The notes below the pieces were generated by a model that saw only the letters and a list, made by a program, of their open reading frames with translations, was not told the origin of the DNA and did not search any database. DNA of 64,000 nt from Psychrobacillus sp. FSL H8-0483 (GTDB lineage Bacteria > Bacillota > Bacilli > Bacillales_A > Planococcaceae): positions 2,525,501 through 2,589,500 of the forward strand of contig NZ_CP152052.1 of the NCBI RefSeq assembly GCF_038637725.1. The letters run 5' to 3'. The position numbers and the translations under genes were made by a program. The number at the start of each line of letters is the position of its first letter. Position 1 is the first letter of the stretch. Shown in pieces: positions 7,425-16,523 of the stretch.

Positions 7425-8687
7425 TTACTTAGCAAGATTGCTTATCAGTGATTGGCGTTCATTCCAAGTCATGGGTGCAATAGCTGATTTTCTTTCAACC
7501 ATTGTAATCGCGCCATCTACAGGGCACACAATTGAGCATAAATTACACCCTACACAATCTTGTTCACGAACCTTTAGCATCGGACGACCACTCTCTGTAT
7601 ACAGATCTATACATTGATGTGACGTATCTTCACAAGCGATATGACACTTATTACAGTTAATGCAAACATCATTATTAATTTCAGCGACAATTTTGTAGTT
7701 TAAGTCTAAGTTACCCCAGTCAGAATAACGTGGTACCGTCCTGCCGACTAAATCCATCACAGATGCAATGCCTTTATCATCTAAATAGTTATTAAGTCCA
7801 TCAATCATGTCCTCTACAATACTGAATCCATGGTGCATCGCTGCTGTACAAACCTGCACGCCGGTTGCACCCATCAACATAAACTCCGCAGCGTCTTGCC
7901 AGTTTGAAATACCTCCGATGCCTGATATTGGCACATTGATGGATGGATTACGTGCACACTCTGCTACCATATTGAGCGCGATTGGTTTGACAGCTGGGCC
8001 ACAATAACCACCATGAGCACCTTTACCACCAACGTGCGGAACCGTATTCCATGTATCCAAATCCACCCCTGCTAAGCTGTTAATCGTATTAATCATACTG
8101 ATGGCATCTGCTCCACCTCGTGTTGCTGCTTCTGCTGTTACCGTAATGTCTGTTATATTCGGCGTTAGCTTTACAATTACTGGCGTGCGTGCAACTTCTT
8201 TCACCCAGTACGTTTGCTTTTCAACCAATTCAGGGACTTGACCAGAGGCAGAACCCATTCCTCGTTCTGCCATCCCATGTGGACAACCAAAGTTAAGCTC
8301 AAGACCATCAACCCCCACATCTTCTACTTTTTTTACAATCTCATGCCACTTTTCCTGCTTTGGCTCAACCATCAAAGAAACGATAATGGCATGGTTTGGA
8401 AATCTTTTTTTCGTTTCATAAATTTCTTGTAAATTGACCTCTAACGGACGATCCGTAATTAGTTCAATATTATTAAAGCCTGCTACTCGCTGCCCGTTAT
8501 AACTCACCGCCGCAAAACGTGAAGAAACATTTAAAATCGGTTCACCCAATGTTTTCCATACAGCTCCACCCCATCCCGCTTCAAATGCACGTTGTACTTG
8601 ATAACCTGAATTAGTCGGTGGTGCTGATGCTAGCCAAAATGGATTTGGTGATTTAATGCCTGCTAAGTCAATTCGTAAGTCTGCCAT
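7425..8687 (-). CDS. preA: NAD-dependent dihydropyrimidine dehydrogenase, subunit PreA
   Basis: 420 residues. An FMN-binding dihydroorotate-dehydrogenase-like TIM barrel fills residues 1-320 (PNPFWLASAPPT at the start, ELNFGCPHGM, ISGIGGISN, LMGATGVQVCTA). Two 4Fe-4S clusters follow: CINCNKCHIAC and CVGCNLCSIVCP. With PreT it reduces uracil or thymine to the 5,6-dihydro form using NADH, the first step of the reductive pathway. The start has GGGGGGACAGGGC before ATG, embedded in the end of preT only 12 bp away, so the two are cotranslated. Cytoplasmic. Very sure. Confidence 0.95.
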   Translation of the reverse strand: MADLRIDLAGIKSPNPFWLASAPPTNSGYQVQRAFEAGWGGAVWKTLGEPILNVSSRFAAVSYNGQRVAGFNNIELITDRPLEVNLQEIYETKKRFPNHAIIVSLMVEPKQEKWHEIVKKVEDVGVDGLELNFGCPHGMAERGMGSASGQVPELVEKQTYWVKEVARTPVIVKLTPNITDITVTAEAATRGGADAISMINTINSLAGVDLDTWNTVPHVGGKGAHGGYCGPAVKPIALNMVAECARNPSINVPISGIGGISNWQDAAEFMLMGATGVQVCTAAMHHGFSIVEDMIDGLNNYLDDKGIASVMDLVGRTVPRYSDWGNLDLNYKIVAEINNDVCINCNKCHIACEDTSHQCIDLYTESGRPMLKVREQDCVGCNLCSIVCPVDGAITMVERKSAIAPMTWNERQSLISNLAK

Positions 8688-8699
8688 GCCCTGTCCCCC

Positions 8700-10052
8700 C
8701 TACGCAAGTTCACTAGGTTTTTTCAATCGATTATGAATCATTTGTGCTACGTCTTTCCCTTGCTGTGCCGCTGTTACAACCATCGCTTCTCCTTGACCGT
8801 TGCCGAATACGACATCTCCACATGCAAAAACTTTCTTATTCGAGGTTTGCATTGTCGTTTCATCAATATCAACTACACCGTCAGTATGCTTTAAGCCAAA
8901 CGCTTCAATTAATGATACAAAGCGTGTTTGACCAATGGCTTTAATCACTGCATCTACTTTAATGATAAAATTGGATCCATCAACCACTTCAGGTCTTTGT
9001 CTGCCGTCTGCACCCACCTCCCCGAGTTTCATTTTGACGCATTCAATTCCTACGACTTGGCCTGCTTCGTCACCGATAATTTTTTGGGGAGCTGTCAGCC
9101 AATTAAACTCCACACCATCTTGCTTGGCAAATTCATATTCGAATTTGTACGCTGTCATTTCTTTTTGTGTTCTTCTATAAAGAATTTTCACATTTTCAGC
9201 ACCTAGTCGAACAGCGCATGTAGCACCATCGATTGCTGTATTCCCAGCACCGATAACAGCAACGCGCTTTCCGACCAAGTTTTTTGTAAGCGCTCCCATT
9301 TTTGTTTGCTTTACAAACTCGATTGCATCATGGACCCCAGCTAGTTCCTCCCCTTCAATTCTAAGATTCGGCACTGCCCCCATGCCAACCGCCAAAATAA
9401 CGCTGTCGTATTGCTCTAAAATTGCCTCGGCAGAAATATCAATGCCTACTGTTGTATTCGTTTTAATGTCTACGCCAAGCTTTGCAATTTGCTCAACTTC
9501 CCAATCCACTACTTCGTTCGGCAAACGGAATGACACGATACCATAGCTTCCTAGACCACCTGCTTTCGATTCAGCTTCATAGATTGTGACACTGAATCCA
9601 AAACGACTAAGCTCACGTGCTGCTGATAACCCGGCAGGACCAGCGCCAATAATCGCTACTTTTTGTCCATTGCTTTGGCCTTTATTAAATAGCTGGGCAT
9701 CCGATTCCATCGCCCAATCAGTTGCGTAACGTTGCAAGTGACCTATTTTAATTGGTTTTGTGGAAGCGTTTAACACACATGCCCCTTCACACAACTCCTC
9801 TGTCGGACAAACTCTCGCACAGCTTGCGCCTATCGGGTTTGCTTCTAATATAGTCGTAGCTGAGCCTTTCATATTACCAGATGCAATTTTTTTTATGAAA
9901 TTTGGGATTTGAATACTCGTTGGACAGGCTTTAATACAAGGTGCATCGTAGCAATAGAGGCAGCGATTTGCCTCTTCTAGCGCTTCATTTTTTGTCATCC
10001 TATTTGTCAATTCAACAAAATTTCGTTGAAGCTGCGAAGTCATTGAATCCAT
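8700..10052 (-). CDS. preT: NAD-dependent dihydropyrimidine dehydrogenase, subunit PreT
   Basis: About 450 residues of the glutamate-synthase small-subunit type. N-terminal cysteines CLYCYDAPCIKAC and CARVCPTEELC hold two 4Fe-4S clusters. GAGPAGLSAARELSRFG binds FAD, GAGNTAIDGA binds NADH, and the C-terminal ACGDVVFGNG is the second FAD contact. It feeds electrons from NADH to PreA. Three in-frame starts lie close together; the ATG at 10052 sits 8 bases behind GGGGG and is preferred over the GTG at 10058. Operon position: 31 bp behind dihydropyrimidinase and 12 bp before preA. Confidence 0.95.
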   Translation of the reverse strand: MDSMTSQLQRNFVELTNRMTKNEALEEANRCLYCYDAPCIKACPTSIQIPNFIKKIASGNMKGSATTILEANPIGASCARVCPTEELCEGACVLNASTKPIKIGHLQRYATDWAMESDAQLFNKGQSNGQKVAIIGAGPAGLSAARELSRFGFSVTIYEAESKAGGLGSYGIVSFRLPNEVVDWEVEQIAKLGVDIKTNTTVGIDISAEAILEQYDSVILAVGMGAVPNLRIEGEELAGVHDAIEFVKQTKMGALTKNLVGKRVAVIGAGNTAIDGATCAVRLGAENVKILYRRTQKEMTAYKFEYEFAKQDGVEFNWLTAPQKIIGDEAGQVVGIECVKMKLGEVGADGRQRPEVVDGSNFIIKVDAVIKAIGQTRFVSLIEAFGLKHTDGVVDIDETTMQTSNKKVFACGDVVFGNGQGEAMVVTAAQQGKDVAQMIHNRLKKPSELA

Positions 10053-10083
10053 TTCCACATCCCCCTCATGTGTTTATTTCTAG

Positions 10084-11487
10084 TTAAACCTTAATCGTAT
10101 CTGTAACAGTTGGTTTTAGTACGCGTTTTATATATTGTCCACTGCCTAATACCCCTACGAACTCTTTATTCTTAATGACATACTCGCCGCGCAATAGTAC
10201 GCTGACCGGCTCCCCTGTCACTTCCCAGCCTTCATAAGCGTTATAATCGACATTCATGTGATGTGTGTTCGCTGAAATTTCACGTTTTACCGAAGGATCG
10301 AAAATCACGATATCTGCATCAGAACCAATTGCAATCGTTCCTTTTTGTGGGTATAAACCGAAAATCTTTGCAGCACTTGTTGAAATCATATCGACGAATT
10401 CATTGATTGAAATTTTCCCTTTTGCTACGCCTTCTGAATATAAAATACCAAAGCGGTCTTCAATAAATGGTCCACCATTTGGGATTTTAGAGAAATCATT
10501 TATACCTAATTGCTTCTTCCCATTAAAGCTAAATGAACATTGATCTGAGCCAATTGTTTGCAGTTGCTTCGCTTTTAAGGCATTCCATAAATGCTCTTGA
10601 TGGTACTTAGGACGAAGTGGTGGTGACCAAACATATTTAGCACCTTCAAAGCCTGGCTGTGCTAAAGCAGATTGATCGAGCGTTAAATATGGTGGACATG
10701 TTTCCCCGTATACCTCATACCCCTTCTCACGCGCTGCAATAATTTCATCGACTGCTTCTTTACAAGTAACATGGACAACATAAAGTTTGGCACCTGCGAT
10801 ATGTGCTAATTCAATAGCTCGTTTTGTCGCTTCGCCTTCTAATTCTGCCGGACGAGTCAGTGCATGATAAATCGGCTCTGTATGACCAGCACGTTTCGCT
10901 TCCTCTACTAGTTCATCGATGACTGAGCCATTTTCACAGTGCACCATCACGACAGCACCTAAGTCTTTCGCAATTTTAAATGCTTTGAAAAGCGTGCGGT
11001 CTGTCGCTTGGAATTCTTTCGCGTAAGCCATGAATACCTTCACGGACGTTATGCCTTCTTGCTCTAGTAATAACGGTAATTCCGCCTCTGTCTCAGGCGT
11101 TAAATCACCAATCATTAAATGGAAACCATAGTCAATAGCCGAGTTGCCCTTTGCTTTTTCATGCCATTTTTCCACCGCTGCTGAAAGCTTCTCTTCACCT
11201 GCAGATAAGCAAAAGTCTAAAATAGTCGTCGTACCACCAAATGCAGCTGCAATCGTGCCAGACTTCCAATCATCATCTGTCACTGTGTTGTTAAATGGCA
11301 TATCTAAATGCGTGTGGGGATCAATTCCTCCTGGCATGACGTACTTGCCCGTTGCATCAATAATTTCTGCTCCTTCGGCTGATAAATCCTTGCCAATTTG
11401 AACAATTTTTCCATTTTCTATTAAAATATCTGCCTCATACACATCTGAAGCCGTAGCAACTAGTCCACCTGTAATAATTTTTTTCAC
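10084..11487 (-). CDS. hydA: Dihydropyrimidinase (D-hydantoinase)
   Basis: 467 residues, normal for the family. An amidohydrolase with metal-binding HTHLDMP (about residue 55-61), the carboxylated lysine region SVKVFMAYAKEF (about 145) and further metal ligands MVHCENG and VVHVTC. It opens dihydrouracil to N-carbamoyl-beta-alanine. The start is taken at GTG 11487, which gives MKKIITGG as in homologues and has GAGGGG directly upstream; an upstream GTG at 11499 overlaps that site. It lies second in the operon. The specificity could also include hydantoin, but preTA next door favours dihydropyrimidines. Confidence 0.93.
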   Translation of the reverse strand: MKKIITGGLVATASDVYEADILIENGKIVQIGKDLSAEGAEIIDATGKYVMPGGIDPHTHLDMPFNNTVTDDDWKSGTIAAAFGGTTTILDFCLSAGEEKLSAAVEKWHEKAKGNSAIDYGFHLMIGDLTPETEAELPLLLEQEGITSVKVFMAYAKEFQATDRTLFKAFKIAKDLGAVVMVHCENGSVIDELVEEAKRAGHTEPIYHALTRPAELEGEATKRAIELAHIAGAKLYVVHVTCKEAVDEIIAAREKGYEVYGETCPPYLTLDQSALAQPGFEGAKYVWSPPLRPKYHQEHLWNALKAKQLQTIGSDQCSFSFNGKKQLGINDFSKIPNGGPFIEDRFGILYSEGVAKGKISINEFVDMISTSAAKIFGLYPQKGTIAIGSDADIVIFDPSVKREISANTHHMNVDYNAYEGWEVTGEPVSVLLRGEYVIKNKEFVGVLGSGQYIKRVLKPTVTDTIKV

Positions 11488-11594
11488 TATACCCCTCACC
11501 CTTCACTTGATAAATTTAATCATAAAAAAACTGGGGTGTTGATTAATCAATTTTCAACTTTACTATTAAAGTAAGAAGTCACCTGTTAAAAAAT

Positions 11595-12839
11595 TTAATG
11601 TAAAGTAAATGTCTCTCCCATTACGAACTTTGTTTGCAGCGTCAGCACGGTTTCAAGTAAAACATCTGCACCTTTCGCACAGTCCTCAAATGTCGTCACC
11701 TCTTCCTCGCAATGACTTTTCCCTTTAATACTCGGGACAAATATCATTGCAGAAGGGATAAAACTCGCGATATACTGCGCATCATGACCGGCCCCGCTGA
11801 ACATTCGGTGGCTTGAGTAGCCAAAGTCCTGACAAGATTTTTCTATTTCATTGCAAATAGATACATCAAAAAACACAGTATCACGTCCCCATAACTTGAC
11901 TGTATGGACGAAGCAACCATTTTCCTCTGACGGTAAGCTTTTTAGAATTTCTTCTACTTTTCGCATTACTTCTGGATCTTGATGACGAGAATCAATGGTA
12001 AGTGCAACTTTGTTTGGAATTACTGTATGAATATTAGGCGAAACATTCATACGTCCAAATGTATAAACAAGTTGTTCGTCGATTTTCCCAAGATGCTCAT
12101 GTAAATACGAAATGATGCGAGACGCTACAATCAACGGATCTTTACGCATCGACATCGGCGTTGTTCCAGCGTGGTCTGACTCACCTGTAACCGTAATTTC
12201 ATAACAAACCATTCCTAAAACGCCTTCGACAACACCAATTTCTTGTTGCTTCGCTTCTAATACTGGTCCTTGTTCAATATGCAGTTCAATGTATGCGAGG
12301 GCTTCTGTTAAACGGTTTTCTTTCTCCCCCACATAACCACTAGCTTGAAGCGCCTCATTAAAAGTGATGCCATTTTTATCAGTAGACTGTATCATTTTGT
12401 CTTTACTAAATTTTGAAGCAACTACACCAGAACTCATCATCGCGGGGTCAAAACGAGCACCTTCTTCATTCGTAAAATTCACAATCATTAATGGGATGTC
12501 TAGTTCAATGTCATTTTCCTTAATCGTTCTTACAGCCTCTATTGCGGTTAAAACACCTAAGACGCCATCAAACCTCCCACCTTTTTCAACAGAATCTAAA
12601 TGTGATCCCATTACAATTGGTGGGCAATCTTTTTTTCCTGGTAGAATCGCATAGATATTCGCCATGTCGTCTACTTTAATCTCCATGCCTAACTCTTTAC
12701 ATACTTCACAAAAATAGTCTCTCGCTAATATATCTTCTTTCGAAAGAGACAAACGCGTTACACCACCATTTGCGGTAGCTCCAAATTGACTAAATTGCTC
12801 AATTGACTCTTGCAAACGACTACTATTACATTTATACAT
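11595..12839 (-). CDS. pydC: Zn-dependent N-carbamoyl-beta-alanine amidohydrolase (M20 family)
   Basis: 414 residues, the AllC/HyuC/beta-ureidopropionase branch of peptidase family M20. Metal-binding words are GSHLDSVEKGGRFDG (about 78-92), NFTNEEGARF (about 122-131) and LHIEQGPVLE (about 187-196); GAGHDAQYIA near 356 is also typical. In this operon it should hydrolyse N-carbamoyl-beta-alanine to beta-alanine, CO2 and ammonia. The gene name follows function in context; allantoate or N-carbamoyl-amino acid hydrolysis are the alternatives for the fold. It is the first gene of the operon, divergent from the PucR gene at 12994, with AGAGAGGA before the ATG. Confidence 0.88.
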   Translation of the reverse strand: MYKCNSSRLQESIEQFSQFGATANGGVTRLSLSKEDILARDYFCEVCKELGMEIKVDDMANIYAILPGKKDCPPIVMGSHLDSVEKGGRFDGVLGVLTAIEAVRTIKENDIELDIPLMIVNFTNEEGARFDPAMMSSGVVASKFSKDKMIQSTDKNGITFNEALQASGYVGEKENRLTEALAYIELHIEQGPVLEAKQQEIGVVEGVLGMVCYEITVTGESDHAGTTPMSMRKDPLIVASRIISYLHEHLGKIDEQLVYTFGRMNVSPNIHTVIPNKVALTIDSRHQDPEVMRKVEEILKSLPSEENGCFVHTVKLWGRDTVFFDVSICNEIEKSCQDFGYSSHRMFSGAGHDAQYIASFIPSAMIFVPSIKGKSHCEEEVTTFEDCAKGADVLLETVLTLQTKFVMGETFTLH

Positions 12840-12936
12840 ATGCCAGTCCTCTCTTTCACAATTACTAAAAAGGTGTTTATTATTAAAATTCTAAAATAGA
12901 AAAGATTTACAAGATATGGATAGGAAACTAAAAAAA

Positions 12937-12954
12937 AATGTGCAAGTGCACATT
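12937..12954. promoter_or_regulatory. Perfect palindrome between pydC and pucR, candidate operator
   Basis: AATGTGCA-AG-TGCACATT has two perfect 8-base half-sites around a two-base centre, in the 154-bp region between the divergent operon and the first PucR gene. Its place suggests the binding site of a dimeric regulator, probably one of the two PucR proteins, controlling both directions. The same sequence was not seen before the other genes of the locus. Confidence 0.5.
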
Positions 12955-12993
12955 ATTTATGGTAAATTATTTGCATAATAAGGGAGGGTTGTT

Positions 12994-14157
12994 ATGGGGA
13001 CGATTCGCAAAATCGTAGAGGGGGCTCTATTCCCTATGCTGACATTAGTAGCTGGACAAAGTGGTATGTATCGAAAAGTTACAGGTATTAACGTAGTAGA
13101 AAGCATTGATTTAATCATGTTTTGCCGACCTAATGAATTAGTCGTGACAACAGGCATTAATTTTTCACACCAAAATTCATCCTTAGAACAACTAGTTAAA
13201 CTAGCGTACACAAAAAAAGTAGCAGGTTTTATCGTTAATACAGGGCCTTACATTCCTGACATTCCTGAATCGGTCATTAAATTTGCAAATGAGCATGACT
13301 TTCCAATTTTTCAAATGCCTTGGGATCGTCGTGTCGCCGATCTTCTAAAAACAACATTTCAATTTATCGCCACTCACCAGCAAGAACAATCTACTGAAGA
13401 TAAGGTGCTTTACAACTTACTGTTTCACTACAAACAACACGCTGAATCTATTAAACAAAACTTAACACAACTCGGATTCCCACCAGGCTCTGAATTAGCC
13501 ATCATCACTTGCACAACAACAGATGCACAAAGCAGGATTGACCGCTATGAGGTTATGATTCAATTCGCATTCCAAAACAGATATAAACGCTTTTTAAGAT
13601 TAAAGTATAAAAATCACCTCATCTTCCTAATCGACCGAGCACAAACACCAAATATCCCCTTCTCAAAAACAGTTGAAGAAATTTACGAAAAAATCACACA
13701 GAAAAATAGCAGCTTAAATGTAATTATTGGCAAGGGTAATTTTCACAAGGACTATGAAAACATCCGAAAAAGTTACGATGAATCGCTCACTGTCATTCAA
13801 TTAGCGCAACTGCATAACAACCGCTTCTTATACAAATACAAAGAAATTGGTGCATATAAAATTATTATGGGTGTGCAAAATCGGACATTGATCGAATCAT
13901 TCAGCCAAGATATACTTGGACAACTCCATCGATATGATGAATTGCATAACACGGATTATTTATCGTTTTTACGTATTTTTCTCGAAGAAAACGGCAGCAC
14001 GAGTAAAATTAGCGAACGACAATTTATCCACCGCAACACGGTCCTTTATAAAATCAAAAAAATAGAAATGCTATTAGATATGGACCTAAGTAACCCCTTT
14101 ACAAAAACAAATCTTTACATGGCCTTTTTAATAGAGGATGTATTAACGCATCAATAA
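12994..14157 (+). CDS. PucR family transcriptional regulator (first copy)
   Basis: 387 residues. An N-terminal PucR sensory domain (about 10-125; ends with FPIFQMPWDRRVADLL) is followed by a degenerate GGDEF-like middle (about 150-300) and a C-terminal PucR helix-turn-helix domain at about 320-380 with the FLEENGSTSKISERQFIHRN word. PucR proteins activate purine, pyrimidine or amino-acid-derivative catabolic genes in response to a pathway metabolite. It is transcribed away from the pyrimidine operon and is its obvious regulator. GGGAGGG stands 5 bases before the ATG. Ligand unknown. Confidence 0.9.
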   Translation: MGTIRKIVEGALFPMLTLVAGQSGMYRKVTGINVVESIDLIMFCRPNELVVTTGINFSHQNSSLEQLVKLAYTKKVAGFIVNTGPYIPDIPESVIKFANEHDFPIFQMPWDRRVADLLKTTFQFIATHQQEQSTEDKVLYNLLFHYKQHAESIKQNLTQLGFPPGSELAIITCTTTDAQSRIDRYEVMIQFAFQNRYKRFLRLKYKNHLIFLIDRAQTPNIPFSKTVEEIYEKITQKNSSLNVIIGKGNFHKDYENIRKSYDESLTVIQLAQLHNNRFLYKYKEIGAYKIIMGVQNRTLIESFSQDILGQLHRYDELHNTDYLSFLRIFLEENGSTSKISERQFIHRNTVLYKIKKIEMLLDMDLSNPFTKTNLYMAFLIEDVLTHQ

Positions 14158-14272
14158 TTGAAGTTTGAATTTTCACTACCTAATAAATCAGAAAATTCAA
14201 TTAAAATATGTTATTCTAAAAATCCTTACAGAATCATATTAAACAACAAGTGTGTTGATTAACCTTTGAAAA

Positions 14273-14408
14273 TCGTTGATGTCCACTTCGGACTGCGCGC
14301 TTTCCTGCGGGCACGGCCTCAGCCTCCATGACTTGCTAGCGAAAGCCTGTGGGGTCTTCGGCTCGCGCTATTCCCGCTGGAGTCACACAGTCCTTCGTTC
14401 CCATCAAC
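14273..14408. repeat. GC-rich dispersed repeat, copy 2
   Basis: About 135 bp of GC-rich DNA with GCTTTCCTGCGGGCACGG, GCCTGTGGGGTCTTC and TATTCCCGCTGGAGTC, matching copy 1 in order. It starts GTTGATG and ends CATCAAC. A longer inverted pair (GTGTTGATTA near 14252 and TAATCAACAC near 14475) encloses the block. Confidence 0.75.
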
Positions 14409-14711
14409 TTAGTGAATACTATTTTCAAGGGGAAATTAATAAAAAAACGATTTTTTCTCGATTCTCATCACCTACAGTGTATCTAATCAACACGCCTGAT
14501 AAAACTACAATCTATCTATTACAAAATTATATAACTCACCTCCTTTAACCATCTCGTAAAGTAATAAAACTTAATTTAAATTAAGAGTCTAGTTGATTGG
14601 AGTAGAAGGCGGCAACTTCTAGGGGATCAGAGAGAGGGCACTGAAAAACTCTAAATTAGAATTTTTTTATAGTAAATTTTTGCATATGCATTCCTTTACT
14701 ATGAAAGGATT

Positions 14712-14828
14712 TAGCGCGGCGGCGTGAGACTCCTGCGGGAAAGCGGAGTGATGAGACCCCGCAGGAGCGTAGCGACGAGGAGGCTCAGCGCTTCGCCCGC
14801 GGAAAGCGAACGCCAGAGCGCGAAGCGA
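14712..14828. repeat. GC-rich dispersed repeat, copy 3
   Basis: Carries GAGACTCCTGCGGGAAAGC, GACCCCGCAGGAGCG, TAGCGACGAGGAGGC and CCCGCGGAAAGCGAACGCC, the common words of this family, in the opposite orientation to copies 1 and 2. Its outer edges GCGCG/CGCGC are complementary. It ends 30 bp before the second PucR start. Confidence 0.8.
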
Positions 14829-14857
14829 TCCACATAGAATTCTAGGAGGAGGAAAGT

Positions 14858-16402
14858 ATGAATGGTTTTTCACTCACGGTAGCAGATGTACTTACGAAAA
14901 AGTTATTCAGTAGCGCTAAGCTGATTGCAGGTGCAAATGGACAACAAAATATCATCAAATGGGTACATATCGTCGAAAATATGGATGCTACGAAGCTTTT
15001 AAAAGGCAATGAATTAATATTAACGACCGGTATTCATTTAAAAAACAATGTTGATGACTTTAAACAATTTATTCACCAATTAATTGCATCAAAAGCTTCT
15101 GGATTATGCATAGAGCTGGGTAGCTCCATTCAAACTATCCCTGATTTAGTACAGCAATTGGCTACAGACTATCATTTCCCTCTCATCATTTTTCAAGAGG
15201 AAGTCGCTTTTGTCGAAATCACACAAGAAATACACAGCACTCTCATCAATCAACAATATGAAATCGTTAAAAACCTCGAAGATTATGCACAACTTATTAA
15301 TAAATACACACTCACTGCCAACAACTACGAGCAAATTTTAATGCATTTATATAAACATCTAGGCTTGCAGGTCATCTTTACTTTCAACGGACAAAGATCG
15401 ATTTTCATCCCAAATATTCATCAAGACAAGTATGAAATGATGCAAAAGCAATCGAACGTCGAATATAAAGAAAAACATTTAATCAGTTGTGATGTCAATA
15501 TCCTCAATCAACGCTACGGTGAGGTTTGTTTGTTTTCTCCGCTGCGTGTCATCAATGAATACGATGCCCTTATTTTGGATCGTACTGTTATTGCACTATC
15601 TCAATATTTATTGCGAGATTTATATATAGAAGAGAAAAAAGGTTTAGAGGATCGTGATATTTTAGAGAAATGGTTGAATGGTGTATCCAATATTGAAGAG
15701 TTGACGCATTTCATACAAGAGCATCATGCAACTACCACTACGAATCATTGGATTGTCATGATCCATCATATCCAAAAAAGCAAAAATAGTGATTTAACGT
15801 ACTATAAGTTATTTACACGAAATGTGTTTGAGAAGTTTGGTTTTTTTCCTTTTATAGTAGAAAAAAATCACCAACTTATCTTCATTTTAGCGAATCTACG
15901 TGAGCGAGAGCCATATAAGCATCGTATCGAACAAGCCATTGAACGGATACACGATAATAATAAAAAATATGCTAAGCTCAAAATTTCACTCGCAGTTGGC
16001 AAATACGTTACTAATTTACAAAATGTTAAAAATAGCTTCACTACAGCCAAAGACACTTTGCAAATCCGATGGAAATCGCAAGATCTTTCGTATTTCTACG
16101 AAGATTTACACCTCTATCATTTAATTTTTCAATTACAAAAAAACCCTGCCATTATGGAGATGGTGGCAGAATATATCGATCCACTCATCAAATATGATCA
16201 AAAACATAACAGCAATTTAGTCGAAACTTTAAAAGTGTATTTGCAAACAAATGGGCTTAAAAAAGAAACTTCTGAACGTCTCTTTATCGTTAGACAAACA
16301 TTGTACCATCGCTTGGAAAAAATCGAACAACTGCTTGGTCATGATTTTATGAAACCAGAAAAACGATTAGCACTCGAATTGATGTTAGTGGCAACTGAAT
16401 GA
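14858..16402 (+). CDS. PucR family transcriptional regulator (second copy)
   Basis: 514 residues. An N-terminal PucR domain (about 5-125, with LILTTGIHLKNNVDDF), a middle region of about 300 residues with a GGDEF-like fold (KLKISLAVGKYVTNLQNVKNSF), and a C-terminal PucR helix-turn-helix domain (about 455-510, LQTNGLKKETSERLFIVRQTL). It differs clearly from the 387-residue first copy, so it is not a recent duplicate. TAGGAGGAGG lies 6 bases before the ATG. It is followed by the aminotransferase 121 bp later and probably controls the beta-alanine branch. Ligand unknown. Confidence 0.9.
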   Translation: MNGFSLTVADVLTKKLFSSAKLIAGANGQQNIIKWVHIVENMDATKLLKGNELILTTGIHLKNNVDDFKQFIHQLIASKASGLCIELGSSIQTIPDLVQQLATDYHFPLIIFQEEVAFVEITQEIHSTLINQQYEIVKNLEDYAQLINKYTLTANNYEQILMHLYKHLGLQVIFTFNGQRSIFIPNIHQDKYEMMQKQSNVEYKEKHLISCDVNILNQRYGEVCLFSPLRVINEYDALILDRTVIALSQYLLRDLYIEEKKGLEDRDILEKWLNGVSNIEELTHFIQEHHATTTTNHWIVMIHHIQKSKNSDLTYYKLFTRNVFEKFGFFPFIVEKNHQLIFILANLREREPYKHRIEQAIERIHDNNKKYAKLKISLAVGKYVTNLQNVKNSFTTAKDTLQIRWKSQDLSYFYEDLHLYHLIFQLQKNPAIMEMVAEYIDPLIKYDQKHNSNLVETLKVYLQTNGLKKETSERLFIVRQTLYHRLEKIEQLLGHDFMKPEKRLALELMLVATE

Positions 16403-16523
16403 TCTTCCTCTCCTTAATCTTACCTTTATGTAAAAAGTGGTATTCCATTTGTTTTACATTTTGTACAATGCTTAATTTTCCCAAAAATTTAATAATAAAT
16501 TTATAGCAAAGGAGTGATTTTCG

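Larger units (their letters stand above)
14158..14857. other. 700-bp gene-free stretch between the two PucR genes
   Basis: It holds two GC-rich repeat copies, a truncated third start (GTTGATTGGAGTAGAAGG at about 14593) and AT-rich spacers. No credible gene was seen; frames that stay open here lie inside the repeats. The second repeat copy ends about 30 bp before the start of the next gene, so that gene's promoter must lie upstream of or within repeat DNA. Confidence 0.6.

Noticed and set aside
14276-14548. 90-codon plus-strand frame
   Set aside because: It lies within a GC-rich dispersed repeat; the open frame is a by-product of high GC.
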